Assembly: GCA_029202405.1 (NCBI GenBank)
Contig: CP119312.1
Coordinates: forward strand, 3,539,001 to 3,603,000
Source: Candidatus Devosia phytovorans
GTDB lineage: Bacteria > Pseudomonadota > Alphaproteobacteria > Rhizobiales > Devosiaceae
Length of the DNA stretch: 64,000 nt
Direction of reading: 5' to 3'
Positions within the stretch are counted from its first letter, which is position 1; each line of letters opens with the position of its first letter. Shown here piece after piece: positions 57,264 through 64,000 of this stretch. The translations under genes and the position numbers were made by a program. Under the pieces are notes generated by a model, which did no database searches, had not been told where the DNA came from, and was given only the letters and a program-made list of their open reading frames with translations.

Positions 57264-58156
57264 TCACCGTTTTCGGCTCGACCAATCTCGATCAGGTCGG
57301 CACCGTCTCCCGCCTGCCCAAGCCGGGCGAAACCGTGGCCGGTGGGACTTTTTCCATGGCGGCCGGTGGCAAGGGGGCCAACCAGGCGCTGGCCGCGCGG
57401 CGTGCCGGCGCGGAGGTGCGGCATGTGTCTGCCGTGGGGCAGGATGCCTTTGCCGATCTGGCGCTGGATCTGCTGAAAAAGGACGGCGTCGACCTGTCCG
57501 GGCTCAAGACGGTCGATGCCCCGACTGGCATTGCCATGATTTTTGTCGATGCCGAAGGCGAAAATGTCATCGCCATCCTGCCCGGCGCCAATGGAAAAGT
57601 GACGGCGGCCGATGCCGAGCAGGCGCTGGCCAAGGTCACCGGCGGCGTGCTGATGCTGCAGCAGGAAGTGCCGCAGGCGGCCACCGAACGCGCCCTCGAC
57701 ATCGCGCGGGAGAAGGGCCTGGTCTCCATCCTCAATACCGCGCCCTTCCTCGACAGCACTGCCGCGGTTGTCAAAAAGGCCAGCATTGTCATCGCCAATG
57801 AAACCGAATTTGCGCTTTTGAGTGGGCGCGGCCTCGACGAGCTTGATGCGGCCATGGCGGACTGGGCGAAGGCGAACAGCCAGACCGTCATCGTGACGCT
57901 GGGCGGCGATGGTGCGCGGGCGGCGACGGCCGATGGCAAGCTGATCACCGTGCCGGCGCTCAAGGTGACGCCAGTGGATACGGTCGGTGCCGGCGATACA
58001 TTCTGCGGCTATCTGGCCGCCGGCCTCGATGCCGGGCTTGACCTCGAAGCGGCGATGAAGCGGGCGGCCGTTGCGGCCAGCCTTGCCTGCCTCAAACCGG
58101 GCGCGCAGCCGGCCATTCCCTATGCGAAGGATGTGGCGACTGCACTGACGGAATAG
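57260..58156 (+). CDS. rbsK: Ribokinase (PfkB family)
   Basis: A 298-residue sugar kinase. The substrate region is VFGSTNLDQVGTVSRLPKPG and AAGGKGANQALAARRAGAEV. The PfkB signature 2 is DTVGAGDTFCGYLAAGLDAG with catalytic Asp (about 248), and the NxxE motif is IVIANETEFALL. It phosphorylates ribose or a similar sugar; no ribose transporter or RbsD is nearby, so the substrate is inferred from similarity. Confidence 0.88.
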   Translation: MITVFGSTNLDQVGTVSRLPKPGETVAGGTFSMAAGGKGANQALAARRAGAEVRHVSAVGQDAFADLALDLLKKDGVDLSGLKTVDAPTGIAMIFVDAEGENVIAILPGANGKVTAADAEQALAKVTGGVLMLQQEVPQAATERALDIAREKGLVSILNTAPFLDSTAAVVKKASIVIANETEFALLSGRGLDELDAAMADWAKANSQTVIVTLGGDGARAATADGKLITVPALKVTPVDTVGAGDTFCGYLAAGLDAGLDLEAAMKRAAVAASLACLKPGAQPAIPYAKDVATALTE

Positions 58157-58197
58157 GGGTGGAGGGGACTGGCGGCATTCCGGTACTGACGGAGTGA

Positions 58198-59163
58198 TCA
58201 GCTTGTCGGCACCTCGATCTTGCCGGCAGCGATCAACGCCTGCAGCGATTCATGGATGGCCTCAAGACTTGTGTAGCGCGGGTGGTAGCCAAGCCGCTGC
58301 CGGCTCTTCTCGATCGAGTGGCAACTGCTGCGGATGACGTGCCCACGGGTGTTCTCCCGGGCGTCCTCGGGCAGGTCCATAAGCCATTCCTCAAGCGGTT
58401 TGAACGCTAGATTGGGCTCTTTGCCGAACCAGCGATAGACCGCTTCGGCATAGCCCTTGAGCGTCACAGCCCGATCGGACACGGTGTTAAACACCTCGCC
58501 GATCGAGGCAGCCCGGTTCTGGATCGCGCAGATGATCCATTGCGCCACATCGTCGGCGTGGACGTGGTGCACCATTTCCAAACCGGAGTTCGGTAACACC
58601 AACTCGCCGCCGCGAGCGATGAGCGAGAAGGTTTCAGGGTTGGCATTCCCCTGCGGCGTAATCGGGTTCCAGCCCTCACCGACGATATGGCCGGGCCGGA
58701 ATGCGGCAGCCGGGAAGCCATGGACGCGAGCCTGCTGCATCAACCATTTTTCGCTCTCGGCCTTGCCGCGTCCGTAGCTGTCGATCGGGCTCACCGGATC
58801 GGTCTCGGGCGAGGGCACGGTCGTGAGGCCGCCGTAGACCCAGATCGTGCTGCAGAAGATGTAGTGCTCGACCTTGCCGCGGATCGCCTCGACGACCTGC
58901 TTGGTGCTGGCGAGGTCGAAGGCGATCATGTCCACGACAATATCGCCATTCAGTTCGGCGATCCGCGCACCGAACGTGCCGTCCTTCTCTTCCGTGGCGC
59001 GGTCGATTGAGACGTTCTCGATGACATCCCAGGCGTGGTGCGAACGATATGGCTTGGTGCTGCCACGGCTGACATTCACGACCTCATGACCGAGTTCGAC
59101 GAGGCGCGGAACTAGATAACTTCCAACATGGCCACTGCCGCCGATGATGATGATGCGTGACAT
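58198..59163 (-). CDS. NAD-dependent epimerase/dehydratase
   Basis: A 321-residue extended SDR from the ATG at 59163 (MSRIIIIGGSGHVGSYLVPR). The Rossmann motif is GGSGHVGS, the catalytic region has FCSTIWVYGG with YGRGKAESEKW (YxxxK), and VHHVHADDVAQWI is typical of NAD-epimerases. The much longer open frame reaching 59352 has no family similarity and overlaps the infC terminator. The substrate is unknown; a sugar nucleotide is possible. It stands alone between rbsK and infC. Confidence 0.85.
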   Translation of the reverse strand: MSRIIIIGGSGHVGSYLVPRLVELGHEVVNVSRGSTKPYRSHHAWDVIENVSIDRATEEKDGTFGARIAELNGDIVVDMIAFDLASTKQVVEAIRGKVEHYIFCSTIWVYGGLTTVPSPETDPVSPIDSYGRGKAESEKWLMQQARVHGFPAAAFRPGHIVGEGWNPITPQGNANPETFSLIARGGELVLPNSGLEMVHHVHADDVAQWIICAIQNRAASIGEVFNTVSDRAVTLKGYAEAVYRWFGKEPNLAFKPLEEWLMDLPEDARENTRGHVIRSSCHSIEKSRQRLGYHPRYTSLEAIHESLQALIAAGKIEVPTS

Positions 59164-59313
59164 GTCTGACCTGTATCGTGTGAGGAGCGCCGAAGGTATC
59201 AAACGCGGGCGCAGATGTCGTCTCTGCTTCGGGCACCAGGAGAGGGAGGCGCCAGTGACCGAGATGGGGTCGCAACCAGTCGAGCGGCTTGTTGCGCTCC
59301 GCAAAAACAAAAC

Positions 59314-59336
59314 GGGCAGGTCTGGCGGACCTGCCC
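59314..59336 (-). terminator. Terminator of infC
   Basis: GGGCAGGTC / GACCTGCCC, a 9-base stem with a 5-base loop. On the minus strand it is followed by GTTTTGTTTTTGC, 31 bases beyond the infC stop. Confidence 0.88.
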
Positions 59337-59367
59337 ATTTTAGTTTCATCATCTAGCGCGTCGAAGC

Positions 59368-59904
59368 TTACTTCGGCGCGAGGACCATGACCATCTGGCG
59401 GCCTTCGGAGCGTGGCTGGCTCTCGACCTTGGCGATGGTTTCGGTCTGTTCCTTGACCTTGATCAGCAGCTGCATGCCCAATTCCTGGTGGGCCATTTCG
59501 CGACCACGGAAACGCATCGTCACCTTGACGCGGTCCCCCTCGTCGAGGAAGCGCTGCACGGCCTTCATCTTGGTCTCGTAGTCATGCGTGTCGATATTGG
59601 GACGCAGCTGGACTTCCTTGACCTCGATCACCTTCTGCTTCTTGCGCGCCTCAGCAGCTTTTTTCTGCGCGGCGTATTTGAAGCGGCCGAGGTCGAGCAT
59701 CTTGGCGACCGGCGGCTGGGCGTTGGGAGAGATCAGGACGAGGTCAAGCCCCTGCTCCTGGGCTTCTGTGAGAGCCTCGCGGGTGCGGACGATACCGCGG
59801 TTCTCACCTTCAGCATCGATGAGCTGGACATCGGGGCTGGTGATATCTTCGTTCGAGAGCGGCCCATCTTTCTGGGGCGCGACTGGTCTCATTGGACGAC
59901 GAAT
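59368..59904 (-). CDS. infC: Translation initiation factor IF-3, apparent ATT start
   Basis: A 178-residue IF3 if started at ATT (59904), giving RRPMRPVAPQKDGPLSNEDI after the initiator; alphaproteobacterial IF3 proteins typically begin MRRP. AAGGA lies 9 bases upstream of this ATT but 21 bases upstream of the first ATG (59892), which supports ATT. The body shows VQLIDAEGENRGIVRTREAL, LISPNAQPPVAKMLDLGRFK, YETKMKAVQRFLDEGDRVKV and MRFRGREMAHQELG. An AUU start in infC is known in other bacteria and gives autoregulation by IF3 itself. infC is about 52 kb from rpmI-rplT. Confidence 0.93.
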   Translation of the reverse strand: MRRPMRPVAPQKDGPLSNEDITSPDVQLIDAEGENRGIVRTREALTEAQEQGLDLVLISPNAQPPVAKMLDLGRFKYAAQKKAAEARKKQKVIEVKEVQLRPNIDTHDYETKMKAVQRFLDEGDRVKVTMRFRGREMAHQELGMQLLIKVKEQTETIAKVESQPRSEGRQMVMVLAPK

Positions 59905-60083
59905 GGCACAGGATCCTTGTGTAATTTAGCCAAGTGGTGAAATCGGCCATAAAATCGTGTTAGCGGAGTGAGAAGTCAACAGGCAAACAGGCAGAATTTC
60001 AGGCCTGTTGCGCCATTGAAACGCCGCGATCAACTTTGTGGTTGCCGTGGCTAACGACTCGTTGCCGCGCCAGGACCGATAAC

Positions 60084-60854
60084 ATGACCATAACACAGAG
60101 CAAGCCCTTCCGCATCATGGTTGGTACGGACGACCAAAGCCGCGACATTGCGGTGGAACAGCGCGGGGGCAAGGGGCCGGGCCTGTTCTGGCTGGGCGGC
60201 TATCGATCGGACATGGTTGGCTCGAAGGCCCTGGCGCTCGATGCCCTTGGAGCCGAGCAGGGTTTTGCCGTGACGCGCTTCGACTATTCTGGCCACGGGG
60301 TTTCGGGCGGCAGCTTTGATCAGGGCACGATCAGCCGCTGGCTGGACGAGGCCGCGGCCGTCTATACCCTGACCGAGGGGCCGCAGATCATCGTGGGCTC
60401 ATCCATGGGCGGCTGGATTGCGCTTCTCCTGGCGCGTCGACTGCTCGCCGCCGGCACACCGGCCCATGGCTTGGTGCTGATCGCGCCGGCGCCGGACATG
60501 ACGCATGAACTCATGCTGCCCAGCTTCACACCGGAGGAGCATGAGGCGCTGCAGAATGTCGGTCATATCGACCAGCCGAGCGAATATTCGGAGACGCCCT
60601 ATCGCATCACCCGCGCGCTGATCGAGGACGGCCAGCAGCATCTGCTGTTTGGCGGTGTCATCGAAACCGGCTGTCCGCTGCATATCCTGCAGGGCGGCAA
60701 GGACCCGGACGTGCCGCCAAGCCATGCGATCAAACTCGTGACGCATATATTGCACGATCCGGTAACGCTGACGCTGATCCCTGACGGGGACCACCGGCTG
60801 AGCCGGGACGAGGATCTCGTGCGGCTGCGGGAAGCGGTGCTGGGGCTGGTCTAG
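60084..60854 (+). CDS. Alpha/beta-hydrolase
   Basis: A 256-residue hydrolase from the ATG at 60084 (MTITQSKPFRIMVGTDD). The first strand is FWLGGYRSDM with VTRFDYSGHGVSGGSFDQGT; the nucleophile Ser is in IIVGSSMGGWIALLLARRLL, the acid in HILQGGKDPDVP and the His in LIPDGDHRLSRDED. It resembles serine aminopeptidase or palmitoyl-thioesterase-like hydrolases. The substrate is unknown. The upstream in-frame ATG (60036) gives no similarity. Its stop overlaps the convergent GNAT gene by 4 bases. Confidence 0.88.
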   Translation: MTITQSKPFRIMVGTDDQSRDIAVEQRGGKGPGLFWLGGYRSDMVGSKALALDALGAEQGFAVTRFDYSGHGVSGGSFDQGTISRWLDEAAAVYTLTEGPQIIVGSSMGGWIALLLARRLLAAGTPAHGLVLIAPAPDMTHELMLPSFTPEEHEALQNVGHIDQPSEYSETPYRITRALIEDGQQHLLFGGVIETGCPLHILQGGKDPDVPPSHAIKLVTHILHDPVTLTLIPDGDHRLSRDEDLVRLREAVLGLV

Positions 60855-61504
60855 CGCGTCGTCAGCCTGGTTTTCTGCTGGCCCTGCGCGTCAAAGTTCT
60901 CCGGGGCCAGCCACCGCTCATACTCAGCACGTAAGGCTGGCCAGTCGCCATCGATCATCGAGAACCAGGCCGTATCCCGGCTTTCGCCTTTGAGGATCAT
61001 GTCCTGGCGGAACAGGCCCTCATAGGTGAAGCCGAAGCGGGTGGCGGCGGCTTTTGATGGCGCGTTGAGATTGTTGCACTTCCACTCGAAGCGCCGATAG
61101 CCGAGGTCGTCGAAGGCGTGGCGGGCGAAGAGATAGAGGGCTTCGGTAGCCAGGGGCGTGCGGGCCATGGGCAGGCCCCAGTAGACGCCACCGATTTCGA
61201 TGGAGCCGTGTTCGGGGCGGATGCGCATCCAGCCCTGCTGGCCAACAGCCTTGCCGGTCGATTGATCGACCACCGCGACATAGCGGTTCTCGCCCCAGAC
61301 GGCATCGGTGATGCGCTGTTCCACTTCGGCCAGGCTTTCCGGCGCGGTCGAGAACAGCCAGCGGTAGCGCTCGGCGCCGCCGGGCATGGAGGAAATCTCG
61401 AAAATGTCGGCGGCATGCTTTTGCGCCAGCGGCTCGAGCCGGACAAAACGGCCGTCGAGCACGATCGGCTGGGGCGCGGACTTGGCCGGATGCAGATTGG
61501 TCAT
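60851..61504 (-). CDS. GNAT family N-acetyltransferase (RimJ/RimL type)
   Basis: A 217-residue GNAT of the ribosomal-protein-acetyltransferase-like group. Visible are VRLEPLAQKHAADIFEISSM, EIGGVYWGLPMARTPLATEA, and FEWKCNNLNAPSKAAATRFG followed by FTYEGLFRQD. This pattern is common among acetyltransferases whose true substrate is unknown. The start overlaps the end of the next gene upstream (61501) by 4 bases, so the two are translationally coupled. Confidence 0.9.
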   Translation of the reverse strand: MTNLHPAKSAPQPIVLDGRFVRLEPLAQKHAADIFEISSMPGGAERYRWLFSTAPESLAEVEQRITDAVWGENRYVAVVDQSTGKAVGQQGWMRIRPEHGSIEIGGVYWGLPMARTPLATEALYLFARHAFDDLGYRRFEWKCNNLNAPSKAAATRFGFTYEGLFRQDMILKGESRDTAWFSMIDGDWPALRAEYERWLAPENFDAQGQQKTRLTTR

Positions 61505-62370
61505 TTCTCGCTCTCCCAGATGGCGTCGAGGCTTTGGCGGTAGTTGGGATGCAGCAGCTCGATCCCCAGCGCCTGCTTGATGGCGGCGTTGGAGACGCGT
61601 TTGTTGTCCCGGTAGAAGCTTTTTTGCATTGGCGTGAACTCAGCCTGCTCGAAGGGCACTTCAGCCGGCGGGGCCATGCCCATGAGGCCAGCGGCGTAGG
61701 TCACGAGATCCTGCGGCGGGGCGGGTTCGTCATCGGCGAGGTTGAAGGTGCCACTAAGGCGCGCTTCGGCGGCCAGGGCGGTGATACGGCCAATGTCTTC
61801 CACGTGGATGCGGTTGAACACCTGGCCCGGCTTGATGACGCGGCGCGCCGTGCCGTCGCGCAGCTTGTCGAAGGTCGAACGGCCGGGGCCATAGATGCCG
61901 GCAAGGCGCAGGATGCAGAGCGGGACGCCGCGGTCAGCGGCATAGTCGCGCCAGGCCTGTTCGGCCAGGACGCGACGGTCGGAGCGATCATTGCGCGGCA
62001 CAAGGGGCGCGCTTTCGTCGATCCAGGCGCCCTGGAAATCCCCATAGACGCCAACTGTGGAATAATAGCAGAGCCATTGCAGGTTCTCCGCGGCGTCGAG
62101 ATCGGCGCGGTGATGCAGCAGCGCCGGATCGCCCGCCTCGCCCGGGGCAATGGAGAGAATGCCGTGACTGGCCTGTCGCAGGTCCTCGCCCAGGGTTTTG
62201 CCGGGCGTGGTGCCGTCGAAGACGTGGGTGCTCAGACCCTTGGCCGCTAGCGCCTGAGCCTTTTCGGCGGTGCGGACGGTGCCCCCAATGCTCGCGTATT
62301 CGCCCGATGTGCGCATGCGGATCGAGGCCTCTTTGGATGAATAGCCGAGGCCGAAAAAGAAGGCGTTCAC
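61501..62370 (-). CDS. SDR family NAD(P)-binding oxidoreductase (YeeZ-like)
   Basis: A 289-residue SDR with a GTG start at 62370 (VNAFFFGLGYSSKEASIRMR) that overlaps the queG stop (GTGA). The Rossmann loop is GLGYSSKE; other parts are YYSTVGVYGDFQGAWIDESA, ILRLAGIYGPGRST and FNRIHVEDIGRITALAAEA. This set matches the YeeZ-like NAD-binding proteins. Function is unknown. It is in one coupled chain queG - this gene - GNAT. An ATG at 62388 inside queG is less likely. Confidence 0.87.
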   Translation of the reverse strand: MNAFFFGLGYSSKEASIRMRTSGEYASIGGTVRTAEKAQALAAKGLSTHVFDGTTPGKTLGEDLRQASHGILSIAPGEAGDPALLHHRADLDAAENLQWLCYYSTVGVYGDFQGAWIDESAPLVPRNDRSDRRVLAEQAWRDYAADRGVPLCILRLAGIYGPGRSTFDKLRDGTARRVIKPGQVFNRIHVEDIGRITALAAEARLSGTFNLADDEPAPPQDLVTYAAGLMGMAPPAEVPFEQAEFTPMQKSFYRDNKRVSNAAIKQALGIELLHPNYRQSLDAIWESEK

Positions 62371-63503
62371 TGCAGGCTCCCCGTCCATTCGCTGCGCACC
62401 GAGCTATCGCTTTCCCGGGGCAAATAGGCAAGGCTGAGCGCATCTGCCCGCTCCGGCGCCAATCGCCGCAGCGCCCAGATGGCGGCCCCACGCACCAGCG
62501 GGTCATCGGCGGTCAGCCGCGCCTCGACCATGGGCAAGAAGTCGGTGTTTTCCGAATTGCCAATGGCGATCAGCACGTTGCGCAGGAAGCGGGCGTGGCC
62601 GATGCGCTTGATGGGCGAGCCGGAGAACAGCGCCCGAAAGGCTTCGTCATCCAGTTGCACCAGATCGGCCAGTTGCGGCCGCTCGAACTCGGGGCGCGAG
62701 CGGAGCTTCGCCTCCCGGCTGACCGAGGCGAACTTGTTCCAGGGGCAGACGGCGAGACAGTCGTCGCAACCGTAGATGCGATTGCCCATGGGCACGCGAA
62801 ATTCCAATGGTATCGGGCCTTTATGCTCGACCGTGAGGTAAGCAAGGCAGCGCCGCGCATCGAGCCGGAATGGCGCCGGAAAGGCGTTGGTCGGGCAGAC
62901 ATCGAGGCATCTGGTGCAGGAGCCGCAGCTTTCTTCATGCGGCTTATCCCCGGGCAGGTCAGCCGAGGTCAGAATGGCGCCCAGAAACAGCCAGGAGCCG
63001 AAGTCACGGCTGACCAGCACCGAATGCTTTCCCTGCCAGCCGAGGCCCGCCGCCTCGGCCAATGGCTTTTCCATCAGCGGCGCGGTATCGACGAAGACCT
63101 TGACCTCCTCGCCCGAGCGCCGCGCCAGCAGACCGGCGAGTTCCTTGAGCTTGCCCTTGATGATCTCGTGATAGTCGCGATTGCGGGCATAGACCGAGAT
63201 CGTGCCCAGCGAGCGCTCGCCGAGAATGGCCATGGGGTCGGTTTCGGGGCCGTAGTTGATGCCGAGAAGGATGACCGACTTCGCCTCGGGCCACATGCCA
63301 TTGGGACTGGCGCGGCGCTCGGCGGTCTCTGCCATCCAGTCCATGTCGCCATGCCAGCCTTGAGCCAACGCGGCCGCGAGCTTGGCTGGCAGGTCCGGCC
63401 GCGCATCGGCGGGCGCAATGCCAAAGCTCTCAAAGCCCAGCGCCAGCGCCCGGGCCTTGAGCTCGGCAACGAGCTTGTGGGGATCAGAAATCGAGATTGG
63501 CAT
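62367..63503 (-). CDS. queG: Epoxyqueuosine reductase
   Basis: A 378-residue QueG that makes queuosine in tRNA by reducing epoxyqueuosine, using cobalamin and two 4Fe-4S clusters. Cluster motifs are SCGSCTRCLDVCPTNAF and GCDDCLAVCPWNKFA. Other marks are YARNRDYHEIIKGKLKELAG, DTAPLMEKPLAEAAGLGWQG and a C-terminal HEAT-like part (HARFLRNVLIAIGN). The start MPISISDPHKLVAELKARA at 63503 lies inside the 3' end of the GST gene (20-base overlap); the upstream extension to 63662 is not part of the family. Confidence 0.95.
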   Translation of the reverse strand: MPISISDPHKLVAELKARALALGFESFGIAPADARPDLPAKLAAALAQGWHGDMDWMAETAERRASPNGMWPEAKSVILLGINYGPETDPMAILGERSLGTISVYARNRDYHEIIKGKLKELAGLLARRSGEEVKVFVDTAPLMEKPLAEAAGLGWQGKHSVLVSRDFGSWLFLGAILTSADLPGDKPHEESCGSCTRCLDVCPTNAFPAPFRLDARRCLAYLTVEHKGPIPLEFRVPMGNRIYGCDDCLAVCPWNKFASVSREAKLRSRPEFERPQLADLVQLDDEAFRALFSGSPIKRIGHARFLRNVLIAIGNSENTDFLPMVEARLTADDPLVRGAAIWALRRLAPERADALSLAYLPRESDSSVRSEWTGSLQ

Positions 63504-64000
63504 AGCCCGGGTGGGGCGAGATGGCGACGACGCGGTCGTTGAGCAAGGTGCGGAAGGCGGGGCGGGATTTGATGCGGGAGTACCAGTCGCGGGTTTCGCC
63601 GGCCTTGCCCCAGTCGATGTCGCCCAGATAATCGAGCGTCGAGAGATGCGCTGCCAGGGCAAAATCAGCCAGGGTCAGCGTGTCGCCGGCCAGCCAGGCG
63701 CGGTTGGCGAAGATCCAGTTAAAATAGAGCATGTGCTCGTTGAGGTTGGCCTTGGCGATCCGCAGCACGGCCGGGTCGGGGGTGGCGCCACGCTGGTCGC
63801 GCTTGACGATCTTTTCCTCGAGCACATAGCGGGTGACTTCGTCGGCAAGCTTGAAGATGACCCATTCGACCAGGCGCCACATTTCAGCGCGCTGGCCGGG
63901 CTCGGCGGGGATCAGCCCCTCGACGACGGTGGGGGTATAGAGGTCTTCCACCGTGTGGATATTGGCGAGGATGCCAACCACGGGCTGGTCACTTTCGCCC
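63484..64000 (-). CDS. Glutathione S-transferase family protein, FzlA-like (partial, N-terminus off the window)
   Basis: The frame is open from base 64000, so the N-terminal thioredoxin-like domain is missing here. The C-terminal helical domain shows FKLADEVTRYVLEEKIVKRD, LAGDTLTLADFALAAHLSTL, DYLGDIDWGKAGETRDWYSR, IKSRPAFRTLLNDRV and the end HPGYANLDF. This set (KxADEVTR, AHLSxxDYLGD, IKSRPxFRxLLxDRV, LDF) is typical of the FzlA group, which in Caulobacter binds FtsZ. It overlaps queG. FzlA identity is inferred from motifs recalled from memory. Confidence 0.8.
   Translation of the reverse strand, partial: GESDQPVVGILANIHTVEDLYTPTVVEGLIPAEPGQRAEMWRLVEWVIFKLADEVTRYVLEEKIVKRDQRGATPDPAVLRIAKANLNEHMLYFNWIFANRAWLAGDTLTLADFALAAHLSTLDYLGDIDWGKAGETRDWYSRIKSRPAFRTLLNDRVVAISPHPGYANLDF

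Noticed and set aside
1..64000. CRISPR arrays, rRNA genes, insertion sequences or prophage
   Set aside because: No regularly spaced repeats, no rRNA-like sequence and no transposase, integrase or phage structural motifs were seen.

Overview
The window looks like a conserved chromosomal segment of an alphaproteobacterium of the Hyphomicrobiales (Rhizobiales). The gene set and order (rnd-lptCAB-rpoN-hpf-ptsN, irr next to fabA-fabB, actS/actR, ubiE-ubiB, dnaA/dnaN/recF/gyrB, hsp20-DUF1150) and the GC-rich coding style support that. A Devosia-like genome is my best guess, but this is inference from gene content and not a database match. I see no prophage, insertion sequence, CRISPR array or rRNA operon. 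Two small toxin-antitoxin modules are the only clearly accessory genes.

Layout. 1-1.5 kb: end of a polar amino-acid ABC importer. 1.6-7.6 kb, minus strand: the translation block rpmI-rplT-pheS-pheT. It is interrupted between pheS and pheT by a BrnT/BrnA toxin-antitoxin pair and an ASCH-DEDDh exonuclease fusion gene coupled to it. 7.7-13.4 kb: a RibD-like reductase with an orphan palindrome upstream, two tandem small secreted paralogues, a chemoreceptor, a glycosyltransferase, and an hsp20-DUF1150 unit behind a sigma-32-like promoter and a ROSE-type RNA thermometer. 13.6-19.3 kb: ptsN, hpf, rpoN, lptB, lptA, lptC, rnd and tRNA-Leu(CAG). 19.4-31.4 kb: mixed metabolic, regulatory and envelope genes, including a PadR regulator, a large FAD/Fe-S dehydrogenase, an rRNA-type methyltransferase, the ActS/ActR redox two-component system and an L,D-transpeptidase. 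31.6-38.3 kb: a class A PBP with a long DPxTG-repeat tail, small membrane or secreted proteins, an LLM flavin enzyme, a hydrolase and a CopG/ParE-type toxin-antitoxin pair.

38.4-47.7 kb is the replication and repair block: gyrB, recF, dnaN, a small periplasmic protein, dnaA, a roughly 0.9 kb noncoding region, rpsT and mutM. The noncoding region carries a cluster of GANTC sites and long inverted repeats, and it is a candidate for the dnaA control region or for origin-type sequence. 47.7-52.7 kb, plus strand: ubiE, ubiB, a lipoprotein, dut, a DUF2259 protein and a ThiF-like E1 enzyme. 52.7-55.1 kb: fabB and fabA facing away from irr. 55.3-64 kb: arylamine acetyltransferase, YdeI-like, DUF1697, ribokinase, an epimerase, infC, a hydrolase, a GNAT, another SDR, queG and an FzlA-like GST cut by the window edge.

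Points that deserve attention: the toxin-antitoxin plus ASCH-exonuclease cassette inside the pheST operon; the heat-shock promoter with RNA thermometer; recF with no ATG/GTG/TTG start, in frame with dnaN across one stop codon; infC apparently starting at ATT; and the methylation-site cluster upstream of dnaA.
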